Positions 35,299 through 43,447 of a stretch of DNA of 64,000 nucleotides are shown here, in pieces (position 1 is the stretch's first letter; each line of letters begins with the position of its first letter). The stretch comes from JAWMQL01 sp033283165 (lineage in GTDB: Bacteria; Pseudomonadota; Gammaproteobacteria; Pseudomonadales; Halieaceae), in NCBI GenBank assembly GCA_033283165.1, contig JAWMQL010000001.1, positions 1-64,000 on the forward strand. Direction: 5' to 3'. The notes beneath the pieces are model-generated. The model saw only the letters and a list, made by a program, of their open reading frames with translations. It was not told the DNA's origin and ran no database searches. Made by a program: the position numbers and the translations under genes.

Positions 35299-36498
35299 AT
35301 GATGACATCCGCCAGCGGCAACGACGTGTACTACGACCCCTACAAGGTCGACATCGTACGGGACCCCTACCAGGTTTACCGGCGCCTGCGGGAAGAAGCG
35401 CCGCTGTACTACAACGAGGCCTACGATTTTTATGCCGTCAGTCGTTTTGATGACGTGCAGCAGGGGCTGATCGACCGCGAGACCTTCAGTTCGGCCCGGG
35501 GCGGTATCCTGGAGCTTATCAAGGCCAATATCGACGTGCCCAAGGGGGTATTCATCTTTGAGGATCCACCCCTGCACACGGTGCACCGCGGTGTGGTGTC
35601 GCGCATTATCACCCCGCGGCGCATGAACAGCCTGGAACCCATGGTGCGGCAGATCACCCGCGACTGCCTGGACCGGCTGGCGGGAGCCGACAGTTTCGAC
35701 ATGATCGCCGACCTGGGGGCGCTGGTGCCGATGCAGGTGATCAGCCGTCTTCTGGGTATTCCCGAGCAGGACCAGAACCGCGTGCGCCAGCGGGTGGATA
35801 GCCGCCTGCACACCGAGGCCGGCAAGCCCATGGAATACAGTGACGAGGCGCTCCTGGGCCAGGGATTCGCCGAATATATCGACTGGCGGGTCGACAATCC
35901 CTCGGATGACGTGATGACCGAGCTGCTCAACGCCGAGTTCACCGACGAGACGGGCACCCTGCGGCAACTGACCCGGGAGGAGATCCTCACCTTCGTCAAC
36001 GTACTGGCGGGGGCGGGCAATGAGACCACCAACCGGCTGATCGGCTGGTGCGGCAAGGTGCTGGCGGAGCACCCCGAGCAGCGCCGGGAACTGGCGGCGG
36101 ATCCCGCGCTGATACCGGACGCCATCGAGGAGGTGTTGCGCTACGAGCCAACCGGGCCCCATATCGGTCGCTACGTGACCCGGGATACGGAGTACTACGG
36201 GCAGACCGTGCCCGCGGGCAGCGCCATCCTGTTCCTGGTGGGGGCAGCCAACCGGGATGAACGGCGCTTCCCGGACCCGGACCGGTTCGATATCCACCGC
36301 GACCGGTTGCCGCATATCACTTTCGGGGCCGGGATTCACACCTGCCTGGGCAACGTGCTGGCCCGCCTGGAGGGCCGGGTGGTGCTGGAGGAGTTGCTGC
36401 AGCGCTTCCCGGACTGGGAGCTCGACCTGGCGCGGGCAAAACTGTCCTCGACCTCCACGGTGCGCGGCTGGGAAAGCCTGCCGGTCACTATCCCCTGA
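35299..36498 (+). CDS. Cytochrome P450
   Basis: A 399-residue class I P450. Heme loop FGAGIHTCLG with Cys349, oxygen-activation motif AGAGNETT (237-244) and E278/R281 of the ExxR pair are present. Two ATGs lie in tandem after CAGGGGAG; the first is taken. It is divergent from ferredoxin reductase and ferredoxin genes that supply its electrons and shares with them a TCAACAAC-type operator, which also appears at thiolase, acyltransferase and CoA-transferase promoters. A role in side-chain or ring hydroxylation of a lipid-like substrate that enters CoA-linked degradation is likely; the exact substrate is unknown. Confidence 0.95.
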   Translation: MMTSASGNDVYYDPYKVDIVRDPYQVYRRLREEAPLYYNEAYDFYAVSRFDDVQQGLIDRETFSSARGGILELIKANIDVPKGVFIFEDPPLHTVHRGVVSRIITPRRMNSLEPMVRQITRDCLDRLAGADSFDMIADLGALVPMQVISRLLGIPEQDQNRVRQRVDSRLHTEAGKPMEYSDEALLGQGFAEYIDWRVDNPSDDVMTELLNAEFTDETGTLRQLTREEILTFVNVLAGAGNETTNRLIGWCGKVLAEHPEQRRELAADPALIPDAIEEVLRYEPTGPHIGRYVTRDTEYYGQTVPAGSAILFLVGAANRDERRFPDPDRFDIHRDRLPHITFGAGIHTCLGNVLARLEGRVVLEELLQRFPDWELDLARAKLSSTSTVRGWESLPVTIP

Positions 36499-36516
36499 GG
36501 CGTCGGGCCGGCTGGC

Positions 36517-36804
36517 TCAGGCGGCGTTCCCAGCGAGGTACAGGCCCAGCAGGACCGCAGCGGTGAGAATGACCCAGAGGTCCACCAGCCGGCGCAACAG
36601 CACGGGCGCGTATCGGACCTCCATGAATTCCAGCAGGATCAGTCGCACCTTGACCAGGGCGACCAGGATCACGGTGCCGCTCAGGAGGGCGCTGGCCTCC
36701 AGCGGCCACCCGTCGGCGCCGTGGTCTACCAGCAAATACCCTAGCGTTATCAGGGAGAGCACCAGCCAGACGGCGGCCAGGCGGATTTCGAAACGCGTGT
36801 TCAC
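36517..36804 (-). CDS. Cytochrome c oxidase subunit IV/NorF-like membrane protein
   Basis: A 95-residue protein with three hydrophobic segments and the pattern KVRLILLEFMEVR between the second and third, as in the prokaryotic cytochrome c oxidase subunit IV family, which includes NorF of nitric oxide reductase clusters. GTG start with GAGGTG 5 bases upstream, 4 bases after the stop of the subunit III-like gene. No oxidase or NO-reductase catalytic subunit is in the window, so it accompanies the other three membrane proteins of this operon in an unknown role. Confidence 0.78.
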   Translation of the reverse strand: MNTRFEIRLAAVWLVLSLITLGYLLVDHGADGWPLEASALLSGTVILVALVKVRLILLEFMEVRYAPVLLRRLVDLWVILTAAVLLGLYLAGNAA

Positions 36805-36808
36805 CGGG

Positions 36809-37393
36809 TCACCTCAGGACGTAGAGCAGGGCGAATATCATCACCCACAGGAAGTCGACCATGTGCCAGTAGGTGGCGCTGGTCTCGATCAGTTCCTGGG
36901 AGCGGCGTGCGGGACCTGCCAGCTGGTACCAGGCGATGCCCAGGAACAGGAAGCCGATCAGCAGGTGGATAAAGTGGATGATGGTAAAGAAATAGTAGAA
37001 GGAGAAGAACTCGTCACTGGTGAAGGTGAGGCCCTGGTCGATTTTCGCGGCCCATTCACCGACCTTGGACACCACGAATGCCAGGGCGAAAGCGACGGTC
37101 AGCATCACGTTATTCAACGCTGCTCCGTGGTTGCCCTCCCGGGCGGCCTGCACACAGCGCGCCATGGACCAGGAACTGAGCAGAAGCACCAGGGTGTTGA
37201 TCACGCCCGTACCCAGGTCGAGCTGCGCCTGGGACGCGAGAAAACCGCTCACGTCCTGCTTGCGGTAGTACAGGTAGACGGCGAAGTACGCAGTAAATAC
37301 GCAGGACTCGAACAGGATGAACGCCCACATGTCCGGCTGTCCCGGGATGAACTTTTCTTCGCGGTCGGCGCGCATCGCGGTTGCGCTATCCAT
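36809..37393 (-). CDS. Cytochrome c oxidase subunit III/NorE-like membrane protein
   Basis: A 194-residue protein with about five membrane segments and the heme-copper oxidase subunit III pattern: PDMWAFILFESCVFTAYF, a Glu-containing helix (SKVGEWAAKI), FYYFFTIIHFIHLLIG and WHMVDFLWVMIFALLY. Its size matches NorE, the subunit III homologue lacking the first two helices. NorE-like proteins assist NO reductases or occur as orphans. It overlaps the stop of the upstream 267-residue membrane protein by 8 bases, so the four genes form one operon. Catalytic subunits are absent. Confidence 0.85.
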   Translation of the reverse strand: MDSATAMRADREEKFIPGQPDMWAFILFESCVFTAYFAVYLYYRKQDVSGFLASQAQLDLGTGVINTLVLLLSSWSMARCVQAAREGNHGAALNNVMLTVAFALAFVVSKVGEWAAKIDQGLTFTSDEFFSFYYFFTIIHFIHLLIGFLFLGIAWYQLAGPARRSQELIETSATYWHMVDFLWVMIFALLYVLR

Positions 37394-38189
37394 GTCCCGC
37401 CTTCTCGAGCGCCGGCAGGGGCCCCGTGCCGAAATCCTCGCGCAGGATCATGTTTCTCAGGAGGGTGATAAACGCGCCGGTATAGATGATAAAGACCACC
37501 ATGTTGATCCACCAGGTGATCGCCCCTTCCCAGGCGAACGCCCGGTCGGTAAACAGCCAGGCGGGCGCCACCACGACTTCGGTCAGTGCATTGCACAGGT
37601 TGAGGTAGCCGAACCAGCGGGGAAAAACCCGGTTTTTATCCAGGAAAATTGCCAGCATCCAGATCAGTGAGCCGATCAGGAAAACCCCCATGGTGCCGTC
37701 GAAGGCCATGAAGGCGAAGTCATACAGCCAGGCGAGTTGCTCCGGGTCACGCTCCGGCCGCATGGCGCCGACGGTGAGCGCAATGCAGGTGAGCAGCAAG
37801 CCGGGAATGGCGCTGAGCGAGTACAGCGCGATATAGGCATAGGCGAACGCGCGGCTGACCGACATGCGGAACATGGAGTAGGCGATCAGCGCGTTGCTGG
37901 CGACCGTCATGCCGACGGCAATAAAGGTGACGGCGAAGCCGCCGAGCAATCCGGTGCGGTGATCGTCGAACCACTGCGCGATGGTGGCGACATCCCAGTT
38001 CGGGTCCGGCGGGGGCTGGACGCGCGCGACGCCAAAGAAAATGATGCCGTAGAGGTTGTAGAACACAATCATCGTAAAAAACGCGATCCACAGCTCACGC
38101 TTGGGATTGTTCTGCAGGTGCCAGCCGATCCGCTGCAGCGGACTGCCAGTTGGGCGGGGCGCTGCAGGCGCGTACGGTGTGGAGTTCAT
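37386..38189 (-). CDS. Conserved integral membrane protein, paralogue of the next gene
   Basis: A 267-residue protein with about six or seven hydrophobic segments. It begins with a Pro/Ala-rich cytoplasmic tail. The motif GYLNLCNALTEVVVAPAWL, then FAWEGAITWWINM, corresponds to HFNVVIALALMPAAFFAL and LAWDGSLSFWLKN in the neighbouring 238-residue protein, so they arose by duplication. The ATG overlaps that gene's stop (ATGA) and its own stop overlaps the NorE-like start. I do not know the family's function. Tight coupling to NorE/NorF-like genes suggests one membrane complex, possibly redox or stress related. The frame continues upstream without a better start. Confidence 0.8.
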   Translation of the reverse strand: MNSTPYAPAAPRPTGSPLQRIGWHLQNNPKRELWIAFFTMIVFYNLYGIIFFGVARVQPPPDPNWDVATIAQWFDDHRTGLLGGFAVTFIAVGMTVASNALIAYSMFRMSVSRAFAYAYIALYSLSAIPGLLLTCIALTVGAMRPERDPEQLAWLYDFAFMAFDGTMGVFLIGSLIWMLAIFLDKNRVFPRWFGYLNLCNALTEVVVAPAWLFTDRAFAWEGAITWWINMVVFIIYTGAFITLLRNMILREDFGTGPLPALEKAGHG

Positions 38190-38902
38190 GCGGCCAGTGC
38201 CGCCGCGCGCCGCTGGCGATAGATGTTCTGGCCCAGAACAAGGCCCATCACCGCTATCCACAAGGCGACGGCACTGTTTTTCAGCCAGAACGAGAGGCTG
38301 CCGTCCCAGGCCAGGGCACCTTCCAGCGACAGGGCGAAGAATGCGGCCGGCATCAGGGCCAGCGCGATCACGACATTGAAATGGGCCACCCAGGTGCTGA
38401 ACACCGGCCGCTCCTGGCGGTCGAGATAGATCGCCAGGGCCAGGAAGGCGCTCTGCCCCACCAGGAAACCGACCTGGCCGGTAAAGGTGACCCAGGCCAG
38501 GTCGTTGAACATCTGGATCAGCTCGGGATCGCGGTCCGGACGAAACGCCGCCAGCAGCCAGAACAGGTTGGCCACCAGGAAGAGGGTGGGGCCGCCCGTG
38601 GCACAGCCCAGCAGGCAGTAGGAGAAGATCGGCGTGCGGTGCGCCATGCGCCGCATCTGCATCATGACCAGCGCCAGTACCGGGATCAGGCCGACGCAGA
38701 ACCAGTTGAACACGATCATGCTGTAGCGGATGCGGGGCAGGTTGTCGGGGTCGCGGTAAAAGGCGGCGACCTCCTCCGCGGACAGGGTCGGCGACATGGG
38801 CTGCACGAAACCGGGGAAGAGGACGAAGGCGGATGCCCAGATCAGGAGCAGGGCGGGAACGGTCCACAGGAGGATCAGTTCCCCGTCGGTCTGGTGGGTC
38901 AT
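38186..38902 (-). CDS. Conserved integral membrane protein, first gene of NorEF-like operon
   Basis: A 238-residue protein with about six or seven membrane helices (for example LILLWTVPALLLIWASAFVL near the N-terminus) and a basic C-terminus. An extended frame to 39046 is ignored because it crosses the operator palindrome and the ATG at 38902 precedes the first helix. It is a paralogue of the following gene, and no heme- or metal-binding motif stands out. The promoter region contains a perfect 10-bp inverted repeat (38932-38954) shared with the divergent TetR gene, so the operon is probably inducible. Function unknown. Confidence 0.8.
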   Translation of the reverse strand: MTHQTDGELILLWTVPALLLIWASAFVLFPGFVQPMSPTLSAEEVAAFYRDPDNLPRIRYSMIVFNWFCVGLIPVLALVMMQMRRMAHRTPIFSYCLLGCATGGPTLFLVANLFWLLAAFRPDRDPELIQMFNDLAWVTFTGQVGFLVGQSAFLALAIYLDRQERPVFSTWVAHFNVVIALALMPAAFFALSLEGALAWDGSLSFWLKNSAVALWIAVMGLVLGQNIYRQRRAAALAA

Positions 38903-38931
38903 GGCGGGCCTGCTGGCGGTGGCGTTCTTAT

Positions 38932-38954
38932 TTATGCAATAGAGTATTGCATAA
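38932..38954. promoter_or_regulatory. Perfect inverted repeat TTATGCAATA-GAG-TATTGCATAA
   Basis: Ten-base arms with a 3-base spacer, AT-rich in a GC-rich surrounding, midway between the divergent membrane operon (ATG at 38902) and the TetR gene (ATG at 39037). It is almost certainly the operator of that TetR. I saw no second copy in the window. Confidence 0.75.
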
Positions 38955-39036
38955 GTTGCCGGACCCGACAAGTCTCGTTGGCGCTGGCCCGGCTGCGTTA
39001 CCATGGGAACCGGTTGCAGGAAATTCAGGACAAGGG

Positions 39037-39615
39037 ATGAAAGCAAGCAAGGTCTACCGCCCGGCCAACGCGACCACCCGGGACCCGCGGGCCCTGAAGA
39101 CCCGTGAGGCCCTGCGCGGGGCGCTGCTGGCGCTGCTGGACGACAAGCCGCTGGAAGAGATCACCATCCGCCAGATCGCGGCCCGGGCGGGGGTGAATTA
39201 CACTACCTTCTTCCGCCACCACACCGGCAAGGAAGAATTGCTGGACGAAATCGCCGCCAGCGAGATCCAGACCCTGTTCGAACTGACCATGCCGGCTCTC
39301 GACGCCGACGACGCCCGGGCCGGCTCCCTGGCCCTGTGCCGCTACGTGGACGAACACCGCTCCCTGTGGGCCCGGCTGCTGACCGGGGGCGCCGCAGCCA
39401 GGCTGCGGGAGGAATTCATCCGCCTGACCCGGGAATTTGCCGCCGAGCACGGCTCCGACCACGAGTGGCTGCCGCCGGAGGTCGGGGTAATTTTCGGCGC
39501 CGGTTCGACCATCGAACTGCTGACCTGGTGGCTGCAACAGGCGGAGCCGATTTCCGTCGAGAAGTTCGCGACCATCCACGAGCGCCTGGTGGTGCGGCCC
39601 CTGGTCGCCAAATAA
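39037..39615 (+). CDS. TetR-family transcriptional regulator
   Basis: A 192-residue TetR protein. A basic tail of about 22 residues leads into the helix-turn-helix (EEITIRQIAARAGVNYTTFF with RHH after it), and the C-terminal half is helical. The ATG follows CAGGA at 6 bases. It is divergent from the NorEF-like membrane operon across the perfect inverted repeat at 38932 and is its likely repressor. It is not closely similar to the other three TetR proteins here. Effector unknown; whether it also binds the TCAACAAC sites cannot be told, but the sequences are unrelated. Confidence 0.92.
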   Translation: MKASKVYRPANATTRDPRALKTREALRGALLALLDDKPLEEITIRQIAARAGVNYTTFFRHHTGKEELLDEIAASEIQTLFELTMPALDADDARAGSLALCRYVDEHRSLWARLLTGGAAARLREEFIRLTREFAAEHGSDHEWLPPEVGVIFGAGSTIELLTWWLQQAEPISVEKFATIHERLVVRPLVAK

Positions 39616-39752
39616 GCGCTGGACGGCAATATCTTGCCTGGCGTTGCTGCCATTGCTGATGAAAGAGGGCATCAAGGCGGCGGATGCAGGTCAGTTTGCC
39701 AGTGATGCCGAACCACGCCGCGCCCGGTCAGCCAGGTCTATAGTGCGCCATA

Positions 39753-39793
39753 TAGACAACACTGTTGAATGATAGCGGGCCTGAGTGTATAGT
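39753..39793 (+). promoter_or_regulatory. TCAACAAC-type operator overlapping thiolase promoter
   Basis: The palindrome TAGACAAC/ACTGTTGA (39753-39768) overlaps the -35 TTGAAT (39765-39770); TATAGT (39788-39793) follows after 17 bp. Start of the thiolase gene is 54 bases further. The arms keep the ACAAC/TGTTG core of the other copies. Confidence 0.7.
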
Positions 39794-39846
39794 TTTGTCC
39801 CTGTGAAACCGGCCTGAGTCGCCGTTACCCGTTCCCGGAGAGAGTC

Positions 39847-41124
39847 ATGTCAGAAGCGTATATCATCGATGCAGTCCGCACCCCGCGCGGCATTGGCAAA
39901 ATGGGCAAGGGTGCACTGTCCCAGATGCACCCCGAACACCTGGCCGCCACCGTGCTGGCCGCCCTGGCGGAGCGCAACGGTCTAGACACCGCGGACGTGG
40001 ACGACGTCATCTGGGGCGTGTCGGGGCAGATCGGGCTGCAGGCGGGCGATGTCGGCCGCATGGCCGCGCTGGACGCCGGCTACGATATCAGGGCCAGCGG
40101 CGTCACCCTGAACCGCTTCTGTGGCAGCGGCCTGACCGCCACCAATCTCGCCGCGGGCCAGATCATGGCTGGTATGGAGGACCTGTTGGTGGCGGGGGGT
40201 TCTGAGATGCTCTCCTACGTGACGTACTACGGCATGAAAATGCGCGAGGCGGGAGTCGGCTCTCCCGGCATGGGGGTCGGCAATCCCCGGCTGCAGGCAA
40301 AACACCCGCAGTCCAACCAGGGTGTCTGCGCTGACGCGATCGCCGCGATGGAGGGCATCACCCGGCGGGAACTGGAGGAACTCGGGGTCGAGAGCCAGCG
40401 CCGGGCGGCGCTGGCCATCGAAGAGGGGCGATTCGACCGCTCCACCATCACCGTGCGCGACGACGAGGGCAATGTCATCCTCGACCATGAGGAGTACCCG
40501 CGCCCGGACACCACGCTGGAAGGCCTGGCTGAACTGAAACCCGCCTTCGAGATGTTCCACAATATGCCCTCGGAAAAGGGCGGTCCCACCTTTGCCGAAC
40601 TGATCAGGCAGAAGTACCCGGACCTGGAATTCGAGCCGCTTCACCACGTGGGCATCTCCTCCGGGGTGGTCGACGGCGCGGCCGCTATCCTGCTCGCCTC
40701 GAAAGACTACGCGGATGCGCACGGCCTCAAGCCGCGGGCCCGGATCGTGGCCATGGCCAACGTCGGTGACGATCCAACCCTGATGTTGAACGCACCGGTG
40801 CCGGCGGCGAAGAAGGTGCTCGCAAAGGCTGGCCTGGACAAGAGCGATATCGACGTCTGGGAGGTCAACGAGGCCTTTGCCGTGGTGGTAGAGAAATTTA
40901 TCCGCGATCTCGGGCTGGACCGGGACAAGGTCAACCCCAACGGCGGCTCGATTGCCCTGGGTCATCCCATCGCCGCCACCGGCGCGATCCTGATCGGCAC
41001 GGCGCTGGATGAACTGGAGCGCAGCGGCGGTCGCTACGGGCTGATTACCATGTGTGCCGCCGGTGGTATGGCGCCGGCCATCATTATCGAGCGTGTCCAG
41101 GCTTGGCCGGGAGAGAAAACATGA
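39847..41124 (+). CDS. Acetyl-CoA acetyltransferase (thiolase)
   Basis: A 425-residue thiolase. The acyl-accepting Cys92 is in NRFCGSGLTA, the catalytic His in GGSIALGHPIAATG and the second Cys in TMCAAGGMAPA. A region of about 150 residues between them is standard length, so it is an ordinary degradative or biosynthetic thiolase of the FadA/AtoB type. It cleaves 3-oxoacyl-CoA to acetyl-CoA and a shortened acyl-CoA. Its promoter has the shared TCAACAAC operator, and its stop overlaps the ATG of an E2-like acyltransferase, an unusual partner that suggests direct channelling of acyl groups or a shared substrate. Confidence 0.94.
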   Translation: MSEAYIIDAVRTPRGIGKMGKGALSQMHPEHLAATVLAALAERNGLDTADVDDVIWGVSGQIGLQAGDVGRMAALDAGYDIRASGVTLNRFCGSGLTATNLAAGQIMAGMEDLLVAGGSEMLSYVTYYGMKMREAGVGSPGMGVGNPRLQAKHPQSNQGVCADAIAAMEGITRRELEELGVESQRRAALAIEEGRFDRSTITVRDDEGNVILDHEEYPRPDTTLEGLAELKPAFEMFHNMPSEKGGPTFAELIRQKYPDLEFEPLHHVGISSGVVDGAAAILLASKDYADAHGLKPRARIVAMANVGDDPTLMLNAPVPAAKKVLAKAGLDKSDIDVWEVNEAFAVVVEKFIRDLGLDRDKVNPNGGSIALGHPIAATGAILIGTALDELERSGGRYGLITMCAAGGMAPAIIIERVQAWPGEKT

Positions 41125-41864
41125 GTGACCAGACCAACCCCATGCTGCCCTGGCCGGAGGATGACTTTTCGGCCTATGGCCCGGTAGAGGAGAAGAAGCT
41201 GGGCCGGGTCCAGCAGCACGTGGGCCGGGTGATGCACCGCAACTGGGCCTCGATCCCCCATGTCACCCATAGCGACGAGGTGGATATCAGCGGTTTCGAG
41301 CAGCGCCGCAGGGACTGGAACGCGGCCAACCCGGGGAAAAAACGGACCCTGTTGCCGGTGCTGATGAAGGCGGCGGTGGCCGCGCTCAAGGAATATCCCC
41401 AGTACAACTGCTCTCTCAGCGCCGATGGCGCCACCCTGTACGCCAAGCAGTACTACCACATCGGTTTCGCTGTGGATGTGCCCGGCGGCCTGCTGGTGCC
41501 GGTGGTGCGCGACTGCGACCAGAAGAGCCTGGAGGAGATCGCCGCCGAGATCGTGGTCCTGTCGGAGAAAGCCCGGGGTAAAGGACTGTCCATGGCAGAG
41601 ATGTCCGGGGGCTGCTTCACCTTGTCCTCCCTGGGCCATATAGGAGGCACGTCTTTCACCCCGATCATCAACGCCCCCGAGGTGGCGATTCTCGGAATCA
41701 CCCGGACCCAGCAGCGCTTCCTGCCCGATGCTGACGGCCAGCCCCGGCTGCACCAGATGCTGCCCCTGTCCCTCAGTTACGACCACCGGGTGATCAACGG
41801 CGCCGACGCGGCGCGCTTCGTGGTCGCAATCGGCGACTTCCTCGAGCAGTTCAGTTTCGACTGA
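41121..41864 (+). CDS. Lipoyl-less 2-oxoacid dehydrogenase E2-type acyltransferase domain
   Basis: A 247-residue stand-alone catalytic domain of dihydrolipoamide acyltransferases. The active-site motif DHRVING (221-227) keeps His222, with Asn in the place of the usual Asp before Gly; GFAVDVPGGLLVPVV and TLSSLGHIGGTSFTPI are also typical. The lipoyl domain and the E1/E3-binding domain are completely absent, and no E1 or E3 genes are in the window. It therefore probably transfers acyl groups between CoA and another thiol or carrier, or is structural. ATGA overlap with the thiolase shows translational coupling. Function beyond the fold is unknown. Confidence 0.85.
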   Translation: MSDQTNPMLPWPEDDFSAYGPVEEKKLGRVQQHVGRVMHRNWASIPHVTHSDEVDISGFEQRRRDWNAANPGKKRTLLPVLMKAAVAALKEYPQYNCSLSADGATLYAKQYYHIGFAVDVPGGLLVPVVRDCDQKSLEEIAAEIVVLSEKARGKGLSMAEMSGGCFTLSSLGHIGGTSFTPIINAPEVAILGITRTQQRFLPDADGQPRLHQMLPLSLSYDHRVINGADAARFVVAIGDFLEQFSFD

Positions 41865-41876
41865 ACTGATGGCGGA

Positions 41877-43331
41877 TTAATCGATTGCCTGGTCGGCCTG
41901 GCCCAACTTATCCAGGAACAGGCCGCGAACTTCAGCGACGTGCTGGTCAAGCGTCGACTTCCGCCAGTGGCTGGTGTCGATCGGCGGCAGCACATCGACG
42001 TGTACGGTAGCCGGGTGGTACAGGAATTCGCTGCGGGATGACACGTCCAGGGCGTTGTGGATGACCACCGGCACCACGGGTACACCGGCCTGCAGGGCGA
42101 GTTGGAAAGCGCCCTTCTTGAATTCTCCCAGGCGCCGCGAACGACTGCGGGTGCCCTCGGGTGCGATGGCCACCGACAATTTTTCCTCTTGCACCCGCTG
42201 TCCCAGGGCCCGCATGCTTTTCACCGCCTCGCGGGGCTGTTCGAGATCGATCAGTACGACGCCCCCCAGGTCCATGGCCTGCTCGAACAGGGGCATGCTG
42301 CTGGCATGCTTGCGCGCCACGCCGGCGAAATCCTTGCGCAGCAGGCGGGCGATGATAATCATGTCCGCCTTGCTCTGGTGATTGAATACGAATACTGCCG
42401 GCCGTTGTTTCCAGAGATTCTCCTCACCCCGCACGTCGAGGTTCAGGCCGATGAGGGCGCTGGCGAGGTCGGCGAACAGCGAAGCCGAGAAGTTCCGGGC
42501 GTCGCGCTTGGAACCGGTGAGCGCCCAGATCGGCAGGCTCGAGGCGGCGGAGGAGAGCATGGCTGCCGTGGCCAACACCGAGCGCAGCCACCGGGAGGCG
42601 CGCGGCCGCCCGCGGCTGGTAAAACGCTGTACCGGCCAGCCGCGCTGAGCGGCTATCTCTCCGAGTTTCCGGTTCGGATTCAGGGGGCGCGGATTGCCTA
42701 CCCGTTCCAGTAAGGCGATATCGTCATCACTGTCGGAATAGAAAAAACTGCGCGACAGGTCGATACCGTGTTCCCCGGCCAGTTCCTCGGCTGCGGTGAG
42801 CTTGCCGGCACCGAAACAGACCGGTGGCAGCACCTCGCCGGTGAAGCGGCCGTCCTCCTTTTCGAGTTGGCTGCACTTCACATGGGGGATATCCAGTCGG
42901 GCCGCGGCCGTCGCCACCTGGTAGGGCAGGGCAGAGGAGACGATGGCGACTGTGTGCCCCTTGCGCAGGTGCGCTTCCACCAGGGCCCGGGCCTCGGGGT
43001 AGACCAGGGACGCAAGCTCTTTTTCGTACAGTTTCTCGGCCAGTTCAAGGTAGGCGGTCTCTTCCTGGCCGGCCAGGAACCGGGCGTTGAGCATCGTCAG
43101 GACTGAGAAACTGGTATTCCCCAGCCCGTAATCGATCATGGCCCGGGCAGACTGGGCGAGTTGCCGCGCGGACAGTTCACCGCGCCGGATTTGCATGCGC
43201 ATCAGTGGCACCGCGGAGTAGCCGGCGATCAGGGTGCCATCGAAGTCGAACAGGGCGCCGATCTCCGGCCCCTCGGGGAGTTGGTCTACTTCTGCGGTGA
43301 CGCTGCTGTGAGCTCGCATGGGATTGGGCAC
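41877..43331 (-). CDS. HAD-type phosphatase fused to 1-acylglycerol-3-phosphate acyltransferase
   Basis: A 484-residue two-domain protein. The N-terminal HAD-IB domain has DFDGT (29-33), and FYSDSDDDIALL near 197-208; the C-terminal PlsC-type domain has NHQSKAD (317-323) and PEGTRSR (391-397). A hydrophobic stretch near 255-272 separates them. The fusion is known from mycobacteria and lipid-accumulating gammaproteobacteria and could make phosphatidate and then remove a phosphate, although the HAD substrate is not proven. It is divergent from plsB and WS/DGAT across a perfect TCAACAAC palindrome, which links it to neutral lipid synthesis. ATG at residue 5 is an alternative start. Confidence 0.92.
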   Translation of the reverse strand: MPNPMRAHSSVTAEVDQLPEGPEIGALFDFDGTLIAGYSAVPLMRMQIRRGELSARQLAQSARAMIDYGLGNTSFSVLTMLNARFLAGQEETAYLELAEKLYEKELASLVYPEARALVEAHLRKGHTVAIVSSALPYQVATAAARLDIPHVKCSQLEKEDGRFTGEVLPPVCFGAGKLTAAEELAGEHGIDLSRSFFYSDSDDDIALLERVGNPRPLNPNRKLGEIAAQRGWPVQRFTSRGRPRASRWLRSVLATAAMLSSAASSLPIWALTGSKRDARNFSASLFADLASALIGLNLDVRGEENLWKQRPAVFVFNHQSKADMIIIARLLRKDFAGVARKHASSMPLFEQAMDLGGVVLIDLEQPREAVKSMRALGQRVQEEKLSVAIAPEGTRSRSRRLGEFKKGAFQLALQAGVPVVPVVIHNALDVSSRSEFLYHPATVHVDVLPPIDTSHWRKSTLDQHVAEVRGLFLDKLGQADQAID

Positions 43332-43371
43332 CGAAATCGAACGTGACAGTACTGGACCCCTATGATAATAT

Positions 43372-43387
43372 TCAACAACGTTGTTGA
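43372..43387. promoter_or_regulatory. Perfect operator TCAACAAC/GTTGTTGA
   Basis: Identical to the site at 2161. It lies between the divergent HAD/acyltransferase and plsB genes. On the - strand TTGAAT (43375-43370) and TACTGT (43351-43346) could form a promoter with the -35 inside the palindrome. Confidence 0.78.
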
Positions 43388-43447
43388 TTACAAGTCAGGC
43401 AACTCGAGACTGCCTGGCGGGCCTTGAACGGAGAATCCACCCCGACC

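Noticed and set aside
35212..36339. 375-codon - strand frame opposite the P450 gene
   Set aside because: The P450 heme, ExxR and I-helix motifs prove the + strand frame.
36257..37468. 403-codon + strand frame across the P450 end and the NorEF-like genes
   Set aside because: It overlaps three well-supported genes and becomes repetitive, without motifs.
38190..38867. N-terminal extension of the 267-residue membrane protein
   Set aside because: The extension overlaps the upstream paralogous gene; the ATG at 38189 in ATGA overlap is the natural start.
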